NCBI GenBank assembly: GCA_018663505.1 | Contig: JABJQG010000014.1 | Span: forward strand, 1-64,000 | DNA: 64,000 bases | Source: Pseudobdellovibrionaceae bacterium | GTDB taxonomy: Bacteria; Bdellovibrionota; Bdellovibrionia; Bdellovibrionales; UBA1609 | Direction of reading: 5' to 3' | In this document: positions 19,167-28,278 of the stretch, piece by piece | Layout of the letters: each line of letters starts with the position of its first letter | How positions within the stretch are numbered: position 1 is the stretch's first letter | Translations under genes and position numbers: made by a program | The notes under the pieces: model-generated | Told to the model about the DNA's origin: nothing | The model's input: only the letters and a program-made list of their open reading frames with translations | The model's database searches: none

Positions 19167-21311
19167 CTAGTAGTAGGATTTGGAATCTTTAGCCATAGTC
19201 TTTATTTGTGCTGTAGGCTCATAAAGTTTCCCTAAGTTGGAATACTTTTCTGCCACAGTGACAAGTTTATCAATTCCAAAATCGTCAGCATACTTTAGAG
19301 CTCCTGTTCTAAATGGAGGAAAACCTAAACCATAAAGTAAACCCATATCCACTTCTATGGCAGTGTCCACTATGTTATCCTCTAGGCATCTAGAACACTC
19401 AAAAACCATTGGCAGCATCATGCGTTCAATAATTTCTTCATCACTAATTTCTAATGTTTGGGTATACACACTTGATATATCTTTCATAACCTCTTTGTTG
19501 AAACTCTTTTTGAGACGGCCACGGCGGTCGAGAGCGTATTCATAAAAGCCAGACTTAGTTTTTTGCCCATATGTTTTTTTCTCAAATAAAACATCAAGAG
19601 CTGTTCTTTCAGATTCTTTCATTCTGTCAGGAAACCCTTCGGCCATCACTGCAGAGGCATGATGAGCTGTATCTACGCCCACAACATCTAAAAGATAGGC
19701 TGGTCCCATAGGCCATCCAAATTTCTCCATGACTTTGTCAATACGTACAAAGTCCACACCATCATTTACTAATTTTAAAAATCCTCCAAAATATGGGAAC
19801 AGCACTCTGTTTACTAAAAATCCAGGGCAGTCATTCACCACAATTGGCGTTTTTCCCATTTTTTGCGCATAAGCCACTGTTGTAGCTATGGTTTTTGCGG
19901 ATGTTTTATCCCCTTTAATCACCTCAACCAGAGGCATTTTGTGAACAGGGTTAAAAAAGTGCATGCCACAAAAATTTTCTGGTCTTTTTAAATCACTAGC
20001 TAAGGCGTTTATTGAGATGGTGGATGTATTGGAAGCAAGTATGGTATCCTTACTTGTGTGTTCTTCCACTTCGGCAAGGACTGATTTTTTAATTTTCTCG
20101 TTTTCAATCACAGCTTCTATGACAATGTTTATGCCATTGAAGTCACCATAACTTAAAGTTGGTGTGATGGAGTTTAATGTATGAGCCATTTTTGTGGCAT
20201 TAATCTTATTACGTTTAACAAGTTTCCCAAGTAAGCTAGTAGCTTCGTTCAAACCAAGTTCTAGGGCTCCATGATTAATGTCCTTCATTGTAATAGGAGT
20301 GCCTTTTGAAGCTGACTGATAAGCAATTCCACCTCCCATAATCCCAGCGCCTAAAACCGCTGCATGATCAATATTAGAAGAATCCTTGGTCAACTTTTTG
20401 CTCACAGATTTTAAGTACTGAGTGCCAAGGTAAACTTGCACTAAGGATTCTGCTGTTTTTGTATGCGTGAGTTCAGCAAATGCTGCGGCTTCAATTTTTT
20501 GAGCATCTTCTCGAGAAAGAGTAGATCCTTTTTGCATGACATCAATAGCTTTAACAGGTGCTGGGTAATTTGGGCCAGCAATGCCTGCCACAAATCCCTT
20601 GGAGGCTTCAAAGCTCATCATAGATTCAGCCATAGAAAAATGTATAGGGTTTGTTTTAGCTTTTCGATTATTTTTCCACTGAACTTCGTTATTAATGGCT
20701 CTCTTAAGTAGAATTATAGCCTGTTCTTCTAGTTGCTCAGGCTCCACCACAGCGTCTATGGCCCCTATTGTAAAGCCATCTTCGGCCTTGTACTGTTTGC
20801 CTGATGTGATCCATTCAATGGCATTATCTGGCCCACACAGTCTTGAGAGACGTACGGTACCGCCCCAGCCAGGTAAGATCCCTAATTGTGTTTCTGGTAA
20901 GCCTATTTTGGCCTTTTTAGAGGCAATTCTTAGATCAGTAGTTAAGCATAATTCGAAGCCACCACCAAGAGCATAGCCATTAATGGCTGTCACAGTGGGA
21001 ATGTCTAAGTCTTCAAATCCATTAAAAGTTTTATCCACATCTAAGAGCCATTGGGTCATTTCTTCTTGAGGAGTTTTAAACAGTCCTAGAAATTCATTGA
21101 TATCCGCACCCATAATAAAATGTTCTTTACTGCTAGTAAAGATTAGCCCTTTAGTCTTTGGGTTGTCGCGAACAGTGGAAAGTACTTCAGAAATTTCCTT
21201 GATGGTTCTAGCATCAAACTTATTTACTTTCCCATCCTTACTGTTGAAGTTCACTTTGATAATATCGTTGTCCATAAATTCACATTGTATGGATTTGCCG
21301 TCGTAGAGCAT
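19167..21311 (-). CDS. fadB: Fatty-acid oxidation complex alpha subunit (enoyl-CoA hydratase / 3-hydroxyacyl-CoA dehydrogenase)
   Basis: The 714-aa product joins an N-terminal enoyl-CoA hydratase (about residues 10-190, with GGGFELCLTTDLRIA and PETQLGILPGWGGT) to a 3-hydroxyacyl-CoA dehydrogenase. The NAD-binding motif is GAGIMGGGIA near residue 316 and the catalytic region is HFFNPVHKMPLVE. Length and order match FadB/FadJ. The start has AAGGAG. It is the first gene of the fadBA operon. No FadR-like operator is obvious upstream. It degrades fatty acids, consistent with a cell feeding on lipids. Confidence 0.95.
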   Translation of the reverse strand: MLYDGKSIQCEFMDNDIIKVNFNSKDGKVNKFDARTIKEISEVLSTVRDNPKTKGLIFTSSKEHFIMGADINEFLGLFKTPQEEMTQWLLDVDKTFNGFEDLDIPTVTAINGYALGGGFELCLTTDLRIASKKAKIGLPETQLGILPGWGGTVRLSRLCGPDNAIEWITSGKQYKAEDGFTIGAIDAVVEPEQLEEQAIILLKRAINNEVQWKNNRKAKTNPIHFSMAESMMSFEASKGFVAGIAGPNYPAPVKAIDVMQKGSTLSREDAQKIEAAAFAELTHTKTAESLVQVYLGTQYLKSVSKKLTKDSSNIDHAAVLGAGIMGGGIAYQSASKGTPITMKDINHGALELGLNEATSLLGKLVKRNKINATKMAHTLNSITPTLSYGDFNGINIVIEAVIENEKIKKSVLAEVEEHTSKDTILASNTSTISINALASDLKRPENFCGMHFFNPVHKMPLVEVIKGDKTSAKTIATTVAYAQKMGKTPIVVNDCPGFLVNRVLFPYFGGFLKLVNDGVDFVRIDKVMEKFGWPMGPAYLLDVVGVDTAHHASAVMAEGFPDRMKESERTALDVLFEKKTYGQKTKSGFYEYALDRRGRLKKSFNKEVMKDISSVYTQTLEISDEEIIERMMLPMVFECSRCLEDNIVDTAIEVDMGLLYGLGFPPFRTGALKYADDFGIDKLVTVAEKYSNLGKLYEPTAQIKTMAKDSKSYY

Positions 21312-21583
21312 TAGGTCTCCTTATGTAAAATTTTTGTGTATTTGCACTAAAGAGTGTAGTGCATAGTAGGAGAATATAAAGTCTTAGCGCAGTGCCTTTG
21401 AATGTGATTGTGCAATCTAGTCTTTAGATAGGGCATTTCACTCATATTAGGTATTTTAAATAACAAGAAATGATATGTTCTCTTTGTAAAAATGCATTTA
21501 ATTGAAAATTCTTCCATTTAGAGAAAAAGCGACTCTGAATGCACCTCTTTGTGATAACTATTGAATCAGAGAGGGGTGGGGGA

Positions 21584-22360
21584 ATGCTTTGGGGAAGCGT
21601 TTATATATTTTTTGCTGTGTTTGGTTTTAATGTGATTATTGCTCAGGGGCGGAGTGGTCATTGTTCAAAATCTTTAACTGAAAATACTGGTGCAGCAGAA
21701 TCTGTTCACATGTTTGATGAAGAGGACTCACCACCTAATTACACTTTAGAGAAAATGGGCCTTTATTACTCCGATGTTTATGCAAGTCAAAAGAGGCTGG
21801 AGCGAAGGGCATATTTTAGCAACAAGAAGAGTTCCATGGTTACTGCTGTTAGTCTGTATCAAGCAGGGAAAAAAATAAGTAATCACGAGGTCACCTTACC
21901 TCAAGTTTTTTTAAATAATATTCAGAGCCACATAAGTAAATCCATGGAGAATCAATATGCTCAGTTTTTGTTTAATCCAGATATGGGGCATGGTCATATC
22001 TATATTCCGGACAATATTAAAATTAATGATCTGAGGCTTGAGGAGCAATATAGAATTATTTTAAATAATAAAGATGTTAAAATTCTTTATCATACGGCAG
22101 AAGAGTTGGATACAGATGTGGATGATGAAAGTCGAGATTTTTTAATTTATCGTTATAATCATCGTAACATCATAGGAAGTAATAAAGACGGCAGTATAAC
22201 TGTAGCCAGAAGTTCTGATGAGCAGGACACATATAATACAGTAAGAGAAATTAGGGGGTTCACGGAGTGGGAATTTGGACTTCTTTACTTAAGAGCAAAT
22301 AAAAAGGGCTGCATCACTTTTAATAAAATTGAAAATCTGCATTTTGATCTGAGCATTTAA
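21584..22360 (+). CDS. Secreted protein, unknown, 258 aa
   Basis: I chose ATG 21584 because AGAGGGG lies just upstream and the product then begins with a signal-peptide-like segment, MLWGSVYIFFAVFGFNVIIA. The frame extends to 21539 but those extra residues are charged. The mature part is hydrophilic (GRSGHCSKSL..., then DEEDSPP, EELDTDVDDES) with only two cysteines, one near each end (HC and KGC), which could pair. No family recognised. It stands alone between fadB and the lipase, in a region of accessory secreted proteins. Confidence 0.55.
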   Translation: MLWGSVYIFFAVFGFNVIIAQGRSGHCSKSLTENTGAAESVHMFDEEDSPPNYTLEKMGLYYSDVYASQKRLERRAYFSNKKSSMVTAVSLYQAGKKISNHEVTLPQVFLNNIQSHISKSMENQYAQFLFNPDMGHGHIYIPDNIKINDLRLEEQYRIILNNKDVKILYHTAEELDTDVDDESRDFLIYRYNHRNIIGSNKDGSITVARSSDEQDTYNTVREIRGFTEWEFGLLYLRANKKGCITFNKIENLHFDLSI

Positions 22361-22530
22361 CTCAATGGCTCTCAGCTGAGAATTGAGGCACTTATATAAT
22401 AAAATGTATTCATTATGTATAATAAATATTGCATGATTTTGTTAATTCTACACAAATGGTATTTTTATAGTAATACCTTTAAATTATGATATGAATTCTA
22501 TAATCAATATTAATTAAAGAGGTGGTATTA

Positions 22531-23799
22531 ATGAAAATAAGTGGTTTCTTTTATGCAGTTGTACTTGGCCTATGTGTCTTTCCATTTATTGCACATAGTG
22601 CTTCAGGTATTAAAGGACCTAGATTTATTGTTCCAGAATGCTTTAAAGAGCTTGTGCCTCAAGAGGGCTATGAGCCGTATAAATATAGTTTTAATGTAGA
22701 GGGTAAAAGTAAGTTTAGAGACTATGCATTTAGTAATGAGAATTACAAAAGATGTCATATAAATGCTATTAAGGAGCACCAACAATTACTAATTTTTGCA
22801 AACCTAAGTTATGATATTGGGCCAACTAAAGTTGATGTAAAAAATGGAATTCTCCCAGTGATCAATCGTCTCACAGGCGAATCAAGCAATGAAGTGACAA
22901 TAGGTTTGTCATCTGAAAGCGAACGAGAGATTCCTGAGGGTTACACCGGAACATCATATTACAGTAAGTGTGGGTCTGGATTTTCCGCTGTTAAGTTTGT
23001 ACCTGATGATCAAAGTGCGTGCATATTTTCAATTGCTGGTACCAACGAGGGCTTAGATGCCTGGGTAGATTTCGGTCTAGGCAAAAGGCAAATAAAAGGC
23101 TTGCCTCAACAAGAGCTAATAAGTGACGTGATTAAATGTGTGGCAGAATCTAAAAAAGTAATTTTTACTGGGCATAGCTTAGGCGGTTTAATGGCCCAAA
23201 TTGGGGCATACGTTTCTCAAGAATATCTTTATAGTCAGGAAAATTATACAGACGATATAAACCTGGTTACCTGGAATGCACCAGGAGGGCTCGACCTGAT
23301 TAATAGAGACATAGAAGGTGACATTACCGAAGCGCAGAGTAAGCATGGCTTTAGAGATAATGATGTCATCTTATTAAAAAAGGATATCCTCACTTCAATC
23401 AATCAAACACATTATAACCTAGATAGTGACTCGGTTTCTTGGTTGGGTGTTCACTATGGCCTTGTTCTTGAGTTGCCTTACGAGGAGTTTAAATTTATCA
23501 CAGGTCACTTTGGAGCTAATATAGAAAAAACCTTTGCCAAAAAAATTACGGAGTCTGATTATTTAGTTGAAACATATGATAATCAGAGATCTAGCATAAA
23601 GAGATTTGTCTTAGAAGGTATAGGCGATGCTTTGGCATTTGTGGGATCTACAATTGAAGTGGATTTTATTTGGGAATGGGCTCAGAATAGAAAATTTAAA
23701 AAGCACCCTATTTGTAAAAAGCTAGACGAAGTTGTTGTGTATGATTTAAACCTAACAAAAGACTCAGTGAGGTCTAAACCATACTCCAGTGCACGTTAG
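22531..23799 (+). CDS. Secreted class-3-like lipase (alpha/beta hydrolase)
   Basis: The start at ATG 22531 follows AAAGAGG by eight bases (a GTG at 22522 overlaps that site). The 422-aa product has a signal peptide (to AHSAS) and a lipase-3-type core: SIAGTNEGLDAWVDFG, then the nucleophile elbow FTGHSLGGLMAQ with Ser216, and VTWNAPGG after it. Such enzymes hydrolyse triacylglycerols or phospholipids outside the cell or in the envelope. The acid and histidine of the triad are probably in the later NQTHYNLD...SWLGVHYG region, but I cannot assign them firmly. The stop codon touches the left inverted end of the RAYT element. Confidence 0.75.
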   Translation: MKISGFFYAVVLGLCVFPFIAHSASGIKGPRFIVPECFKELVPQEGYEPYKYSFNVEGKSKFRDYAFSNENYKRCHINAIKEHQQLLIFANLSYDIGPTKVDVKNGILPVINRLTGESSNEVTIGLSSESEREIPEGYTGTSYYSKCGSGFSAVKFVPDDQSACIFSIAGTNEGLDAWVDFGLGKRQIKGLPQQELISDVIKCVAESKKVIFTGHSLGGLMAQIGAYVSQEYLYSQENYTDDINLVTWNAPGGLDLINRDIEGDITEAQSKHGFRDNDVILLKKDILTSINQTHYNLDSDSVSWLGVHYGLVLELPYEEFKFITGHFGANIEKTFAKKITESDYLVETYDNQRSSIKRFVLEGIGDALAFVGSTIEVDFIWEWAQNRKFKKHPICKKLDEVVVYDLNLTKDSVRSKPYSSAR

Positions 23800-24531
23800 T
23801 GCACGCACTGACTTTTGGTAGCTATTGTGCGTTAACCGGAACTCCGGACGCTCATTTCGCATAATTCTGTGTTAGGCATGGCAAGATTATTGCAAATCTG
23901 ACGTTCATGCCTAGAAAAAAGTTAATTTATTCAAATTTATATCCTTACCATATATTTGCCCGGTCCAATAATAAGGACTGTTTCTATATTGACAAAGATC
24001 AGCTATGGAGGATGTTTCAAGAACAATTTTTTGAGTTAAACTTTAAGTTTAATTTCCAAGTTCATGCTTTTGTACTTATGGATAATCACTACCACTTAAT
24101 TGCCTCATGCTCACAAGAGCATGACCTTGGGTTTATAATGCATAAGCTTCAAGGCAGAATTAGTTTGAAAGTAAATAAAAAAACAAAACGTATGAATCAT
24201 TTTTGAGGCGGCCTATCTTCATGCATGTATGAAGTATGTAATTCGGAATCCTGTTGTTGCAGGTATGTGTGAGAAAATTGAGAAATACGATTATAGTGTT
24301 AATAGCTTAGATAAATTATGTAATAATTTTCCTTTAAGTAGTCATGTATTTCAACGTTCAATAATTAAGGAGAATACGAATTTAAATAGTTGGTTAAATA
24401 CACCTCAAGAATCTGAAGAGTACAAAAAGTCTAAGTTGGCTGCTACAAAGACAGTCTTTCAGTGGCGCAATCGGAAAAATAGAAGAGCAGGAGGGTGACG
24501 CGGTATTGCTACCAAAAGTCGGTCCGTACCC
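23799..24531. mobile_element. RAYT-type transposase element with imperfect terminal inverted repeats, decayed
   Basis: A 13-bp perfect inverted repeat (GACTTTTGGTAGC at 23810-23822, reversed at 24508-24520) lies outside both ends of a broken Y1 transposase gene. Similarity extends imperfectly to about 34 bp per end. A small palindrome (CCGGAACTCCGG) lies between the left end and the gene. This fits a REP-associated tyrosine transposase unit. An 8-bp direct repeat AGTGCACG lies at the junction with the lipase stop. The transposase is frameshifted, so the unit should not be self-mobile. Confidence 0.65.
23907..24498 (+). pseudogene. REP-associated tyrosine transposase (Y1_Tnp), frameshifted
   Basis: The first part (23907-24206) has the family start MPRKKLIYSNLYPYHIFARSNNK and the HUH motif in FVLMDNHYHLI. 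The frame then stops at NHF-TGA. The next part in another frame reads EAAYLHACMKYVIRNPVVAGMC, the conserved region normally about ten residues further on, and runs to 24498. So a frameshift plus a small deletion near 24200 broke the gene. Intact members act in single-strand transposition or upkeep of REP palindromes. The remnant is between lipase and small secreted genes. Confidence 0.8.
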
Positions 24532-24636
24532 TTGAACCCTAAACTCACAAGCTAGTGAGTACTTTCCACGTTGTAAGACTATAGTTATCTTGCACTCTCC
24601 CGATAGGCAAATAAACATCAAATTCAAAGGAGAAAA

Positions 24637-25017
24637 ATGATGGCTAAAAAAAATATAAAAAAAATATTACTTTCATTTGCTGTATTATCTTTATTTACAG
24701 CACTTGAAGTTAGTGCGGGTTATTCATTTGGTTCGAGTGTCAATCTTGGTTCAAATTATTTTAGAGGTACTATTTCTAAAGTAAGGAGTACAAATAACTC
24801 AACAGAGTTGCTCATCTGCCAAATTACTAGTAACTATAGCTATTGTATGGCTCGTAACTCTTCTGGAACCTACAAATCGTGTAGTTTTAGTAATAATGAT
24901 GAGATAAAGCAAATAGCTTTGGGTCTAAATGAAATGTCTCATATTCAGGTAGGTTTTGATTCCAGAGGAATTTGTACATATATGACTCTTTTAAAAGGTT
25001 CTCTATATATAAAATAA
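24637..25017 (+). CDS. Small secreted protein, unknown
   Basis: The 126-aa product starts with a signal peptide (KKNIKKILLSFAVLSLFTALEVSA). The mature part of about 98 residues is rich in S, N, Y and G with four cysteines (LICQ, YCMAR, SCSF, GICTY), likely two disulfides. Two adjacent ATG codons (24637 and 24640) follow AAAGGAG; the second has the better spacing. No family recognised. It lies just after the RAYT remnant and 18 bp before the next gene, with which it may be co-transcribed. Confidence 0.6.
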   Translation: MMAKKNIKKILLSFAVLSLFTALEVSAGYSFGSSVNLGSNYFRGTISKVRSTNNSTELLICQITSNYSYCMARNSSGTYKSCSFSNNDEIKQIALGLNEMSHIQVGFDSRGICTYMTLLKGSLYIK

Positions 25018-25035
25018 CTGGAATGGGGGGTTGCT

Positions 25036-25551
25036 GTGCAGAAGTTTAATTTTTTAGTATTGATGCCATTGTTTTTTGGTTTTATTTTAGGGAACCTATT
25101 TCCTGTGAATTCAAAATCACAAACTATACGTTTGCCCAAAGAGTCAAATGATGTTGTTATTAACAGTCAAAAAATATATGACAATCTTGCACAGCAGATT
25201 CAAGCAATGTTGGATGAACACATTGATGTACTTGATCAAAAAGTAGCTCAAATCTCTATTCAACAATCCAAAATATCAAACACTCAAGGAGAGTCAAGCC
25301 TACTCAGTTCGTCGAATGAACTAGAAGAGTTAAATAACACAAGACCCTTTTTGCCGAAGACTGAGGATCTAAAACTTAAATATGAACATAAAAAAGAACT
25401 TGTAGACCAATATACAGCTAGTGGTTCATTAACTGAAGAAGAAATGTTTGAATTGCAACTTTGGGTTTCTACGATGAATGATGAATCGTCATTTCTTTTA
25501 ATGAACAAATTATTTAGACATATTAATGAGGGCTCTGTATTTATCTATTAA
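25036..25551 (+). CDS. Secreted or membrane-anchored helical protein, unknown
   Basis: The 171-aa product starts at GTG 25036 and has a hydrophobic N-terminus (FNFLVLMPLFFGFILGNLF) that may be a signal peptide or an anchor. The rest is charged and helical (about residues 45-85 and 110-160), possibly coiled coil, with no cysteine. No family recognised. Its stop overlaps the stop of the convergent metalloprotease gene by three bases. It probably shares a transcript with 24637-25017. Confidence 0.5.
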   Translation: MQKFNFLVLMPLFFGFILGNLFPVNSKSQTIRLPKESNDVVINSQKIYDNLAQQIQAMLDEHIDVLDQKVAQISIQQSKISNTQGESSLLSSSNELEELNNTRPFLPKTEDLKLKYEHKKELVDQYTASGSLTEEEMFELQLWVSTMNDESSFLLMNKLFRHINEGSVFIY

Positions 25552-26609
25552 TTTATGGCCACTTGTCTTGTTTCAAAAATGGTTTCAACTTTTCCGTTCT
25601 CTCTTAAAAAAGAAAGCTCAATTTTGCTTCCTGAATTTAAGTTTAAAATAAATTTCTGCATTTTGCCATTAACAAGGCCTACATAAATTGAAGAAAGGGC
25701 TTGGCGAGATACTGAGTGACTCGCATTGAAAATTTGACCTCGGTTTACCACAGAAAATGTACTTTGAGAGGTGAATTCAAAATTAGCAGATCCAAAATCA
25801 TCCTGCACTGTTAATATTACTTTATAACCATTACTCATAGAGCGTAAACGTCTTTTCAAATTACCTTTTATGGGTCTTCCTAGCATTAGTTCAAGAGCTT
25901 TGTAAAAATTTGGGAGAGATTGTTTTATCAACGTAGTTTCATCGAAAATACAAGTTCGACATAGAAAAAGATACTCCAATCCATCGATTTGCCATAGCAA
26001 ATGATTATCCCCATTATTTGTAAGTGATTTTAGGTGGCTTGTCATAATTGTATTTTCCACATGGGGGTTCCCAAAGACATGACCGATTTCATGTAGCAAT
26101 ATACCCTGTAGTTGCGTGGGGTTTTTCCAGTCAACGGGCCATTTTGCAGTACCAACTGGGCTTAACCAAACAAAACCTCTAGACCACTTAGCGAACTCAG
26201 TTTTAGCAGCAAATGCAACGGGTTCGATATATCTTTTCCGATGTTTTTCTACTAAATCATTTTCAATTCCAAGTAAAAACTTTAGGTCGGTGTTGTCTTG
26301 GCAAGAAGAATCCCAATGATAACGTAAGCTCAGACGATCCTTAATATCGTATCTAAAACCTATTTTACGTGTCTCCACATAGTTAATCCACTGATTAAGA
26401 GTTCGCTCTATGGCAAGCTTTGATTCCTTAGGATTCAATGGAAATAAGGAGTTACTTTCAAGACAAATTGAGAAGCTTCTGTTTTCCCCAATGAACCAAG
26501 CCTGGCGATGCATCTTCAGAGCGCTATCACTGCCGTTACCCGCAAAACTTCCAGCAGATGATTGGTTGCCCATGAGCATTAAAGATAAAAGCAAAGCATA
26601 AAACAACAT
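25548..26609 (-). CDS. Secreted metzincin-type zinc metalloprotease
   Basis: I chose ATG 26609, which follows GGGAGAG and opens a signal peptide (MLFYALLLSLMLMGNQSSA); a longer frame starts at 26648. The 353-aa product has the metzincin zinc motif HEIGHVFGNPH (H173, E174, H177, G180, H183) and a Met-turn six residues later (TIMTSHL). The family is matrixin-like (M10) or a relative. A C-terminal part of about 150 residues is beta-rich and may bind substrate. It starts one base after the upstream TIGR02147 gene ends, so the two are one operon. Confidence 0.8.
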   Translation of the reverse strand: MLFYALLLSLMLMGNQSSAGSFAGNGSDSALKMHRQAWFIGENRSFSICLESNSLFPLNPKESKLAIERTLNQWINYVETRKIGFRYDIKDRLSLRYHWDSSCQDNTDLKFLLGIENDLVEKHRKRYIEPVAFAAKTEFAKWSRGFVWLSPVGTAKWPVDWKNPTQLQGILLHEIGHVFGNPHVENTIMTSHLKSLTNNGDNHLLWQIDGLEYLFLCRTCIFDETTLIKQSLPNFYKALELMLGRPIKGNLKRRLRSMSNGYKVILTVQDDFGSANFEFTSQSTFSVVNRGQIFNASHSVSRQALSSIYVGLVNGKMQKFILNLNSGSKIELSFLRENGKVETIFETRQVAIN

Positions 26610-26610
26610 G

Positions 26611-27426
26611 TTATCTCTCCCTGTTTTTTGATAGTGGAATAAAAGCAAGCTCTAACTGATAAACTTCATCACCTTCTTGAGCTTCCATTTCACACATAAA
26701 CTCCACCATAAAATTTCTAATTTTAGATTTTGCGAGTTCCATTTTATTTTTAGAAAAGCTTAAGGTGAGTCCAGTTATTTCGCGTTCACCAATGTCTGTT
26801 TCCTGTAGAGATTTTTGTGCTAACTTTAGAATTTGATTGTGGTATGCCTGTAGAGCTTTAGAATAATTATCAGATTTTGTAGTTACAGATGTATCTGTTG
26901 CATGATATTTTCCTTCGATTTTTTGAATTAAACCTAAATGAATAAGTCTTTTAATTGCTTCTGAAATAGTCTGCTCGCTTAAATTGCCAATCAGTCGATT
27001 TGCAAGTAAAACAGGCTTAAAATCTATATTTTTTAAGAGTGTGGCTTCTCGTAGAGCATAGTGATGCCAGTCTGAAATAACATCAAATTGATCATCAATA
27101 ATCTTCAAATTTTTCTTGGTTCTTTTGGCTTGAACTCGGTCCAGTAAGGCTTGCTTTTTATTTGAAGGGGTTTTTTCTAGCTCAACTAAATCTTCAAAGA
27201 ACTCATACTCATCAAGGTTGAACTCAAAGTAGTTTGCAAACCTTTCAGTTAAATTAGGGCTAGGGTCCCTCTGCCCTTTAAGTATCATTATAAGGGTGGA
27301 TGAGCTTTTTAACTTAAGGCTTCTGGCCCAAACAGAGTAGCTAAAACTTTTTTGTGAGGATTTTCGATAATCAAACCAATCCTTAAGAAAAATCCGGTAA
27401 TTTTCATATTGATATAAATCATTCAT
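26611..27426 (-). CDS. TIGR02147-family probable transcription regulator
   Basis: The product (271 aa from ATG 27426; a TTG at 27435 with AAGG upstream would add three residues) matches the TIGR02147 family, named for proteins expanded in Bdellovibrio and Fibrobacter. It starts LYQYENYRIFLKDWFDYRK and continues with FSYSVWARSLKLKSSSTLIMILKGQR, which is helix-turn-helix-like. A second winged-helix part contains LSEQTISEAIKRLIHLGLIQK. It is directly upstream of a secreted metzincin (1-bp gap), so it probably controls that protease and itself. Two palindromes upstream are candidate operators. Confidence 0.85.
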   Translation of the reverse strand: MNDLYQYENYRIFLKDWFDYRKSSQKSFSYSVWARSLKLKSSSTLIMILKGQRDPSPNLTERFANYFEFNLDEYEFFEDLVELEKTPSNKKQALLDRVQAKRTKKNLKIIDDQFDVISDWHHYALREATLLKNIDFKPVLLANRLIGNLSEQTISEAIKRLIHLGLIQKIEGKYHATDTSVTTKSDNYSKALQAYHNQILKLAQKSLQETDIGEREITGLTLSFSKNKMELAKSKIRNFMVEFMCEMEAQEGDEVYQLELAFIPLSKNRER

Positions 27427-27756
27427 TGAAAACAAGCATCGCCTTAGAAAGAAATCCTGACAAGTGTCAGTTGGCCAAATGAAAAAATATGACTCACAAG
27501 GTTGTGAGGTTAAATTATTTCACTGGACTTTATTTGGTTAATAGTGAAATTTTAGTGCACACAAATTACCAAATTAAAAAGTCTACAAAAATCAACTTTT
27601 AAAAAATTCTAAAGTGTTACCAAAAAATGAACCAAGTTTTTAAATTTGAAAATTTTTCTCGAATTTTTGTTAGTCTTTAGTTTCTCAAATAGAACAGAGA
27701 TAGTATTTATCTTCTCCTGAGGAATTCTTTAAGCACTTTCTCTGAAGTATGGAAAT
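27427..27756. other. Regulatory gap upstream of the TIGR02147 operon
   Basis: No gene was seen in this AT-rich 330-bp gap. It holds two perfect palindromes near the regulator start (described separately). The rest contains T-rich stretches upstream on the minus strand and no recognisable RNA gene. Confidence 0.4.
27457..27508 (-). promoter_or_regulatory. Two operator-like palindromes upstream of the TIGR02147 regulator
   Basis: CTGACAAGTGTCAG (27457-27470) and CTCACAAGGTTGTGAG (27493-27508) are perfect palindromes with centres 37 bp apart and similar half-sites (CT[G/C]ACAA). They lie 31 and 67 bp upstream of ATG 27426. Paired similar palindromes upstream of a regulator gene suggest autoregulation. 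Confidence 0.5.
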
Positions 27757-27831
27757 TGGATGGGGTAGCAGGATTTGAACCTGCGCATGACAGGATCAAA
27801 ACCTGTTGGCTTACCGCTTGCCGATACCCCA
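27757..27831 (-). tRNA. tRNA-Gln (anticodon TTG)
   Basis: Read on the minus strand, the 75-nt cloverleaf is complete. The 7-bp acceptor is TGGGGTA/TACCCCA and the D stem GGC/GCC. The anticodon stem ACAGG/CCTGT encloses TTTTGAT (anticodon TTG) and the T stem is GCAGG/CCTGC with TTCAAAT. The CCA end is encoded. The discriminator base is U rather than the G usual in Escherichia coli tRNA-Gln. Confidence 0.95.
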
Positions 27832-27984
27832 TTATACATAGAAAGACGAAAATATTGAATTTCTTCATAAAAATCAAGGGCATCTTGTGTAAGATGGCAA
27901 TTGGCTCTTCGCATCAATGGCTATATACTCTGAGGAGCTGGAATTAGCCTAAAGCTTGATCAGGCTATTAGCTTGCCACTATGG

Positions 27985-28278
27985 TTACTCGGCTTTTCTT
28001 AGGCTCTCAACGGATTCACCCATGGCTTGAGCTTCTTCTTCAAAGGCTTTAAAGACGCTTTCTTCAATGTGCTCACGTGTTTCTTGGTTTAATGGGTGAG
28101 CAATATCTTTGAATTGTCCATCTTTTCTCTTTTTAGAAGGCATAGCCACAAAAAGCCCTGAATGGCCCATAATGATCTTTAGGTCTCGAATTACAAAACT
28201 ATCATCAATAGTAATTGTCACATAGGCTTTTAATCTCTCTTCGTTTACTGGGAATATTTTCACGTCTGTAATTTTCAT
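27985..28278 (-). CDS. spoVG: SpoVG family RNA/DNA-binding regulator
   Basis: The 97-aa product is SpoVG over its whole length. It begins MKITDVKIFPVNEERLKAYVTITID, followed by FVIRDLKIIMGHSGLFVAMPSKK and DIAHPLNQETREHIE, all family signatures. SpoVG is a small site-specific nucleic-acid-binding regulator best known in Firmicutes and also present in spirochaetes and Bdellovibrionota. The ribosome binding site is a weak GGAG. The tRNA-Gln lies 153 bp downstream on the same strand and could be co-transcribed. Its target here is unknown. Confidence 0.95.
   Translation of the reverse strand: MKITDVKIFPVNEERLKAYVTITIDDSFVIRDLKIIMGHSGLFVAMPSKKRKDGQFKDIAHPLNQETREHIEESVFKAFEEEAQAMGESVESLRKAE

Noticed and set aside
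20695-20976. 93-codon frame antisense to fadB
   Set aside because: It mirrors the hydratase active-site region of a certain gene and has no independent support.
27945-27967. TAGCCT/AGGCTA hairpin between spoVG and tRNA-Gln as a terminator
   Set aside because: The stem is short and no T run follows in either direction, so spoVG-tRNA read-through is as likely.
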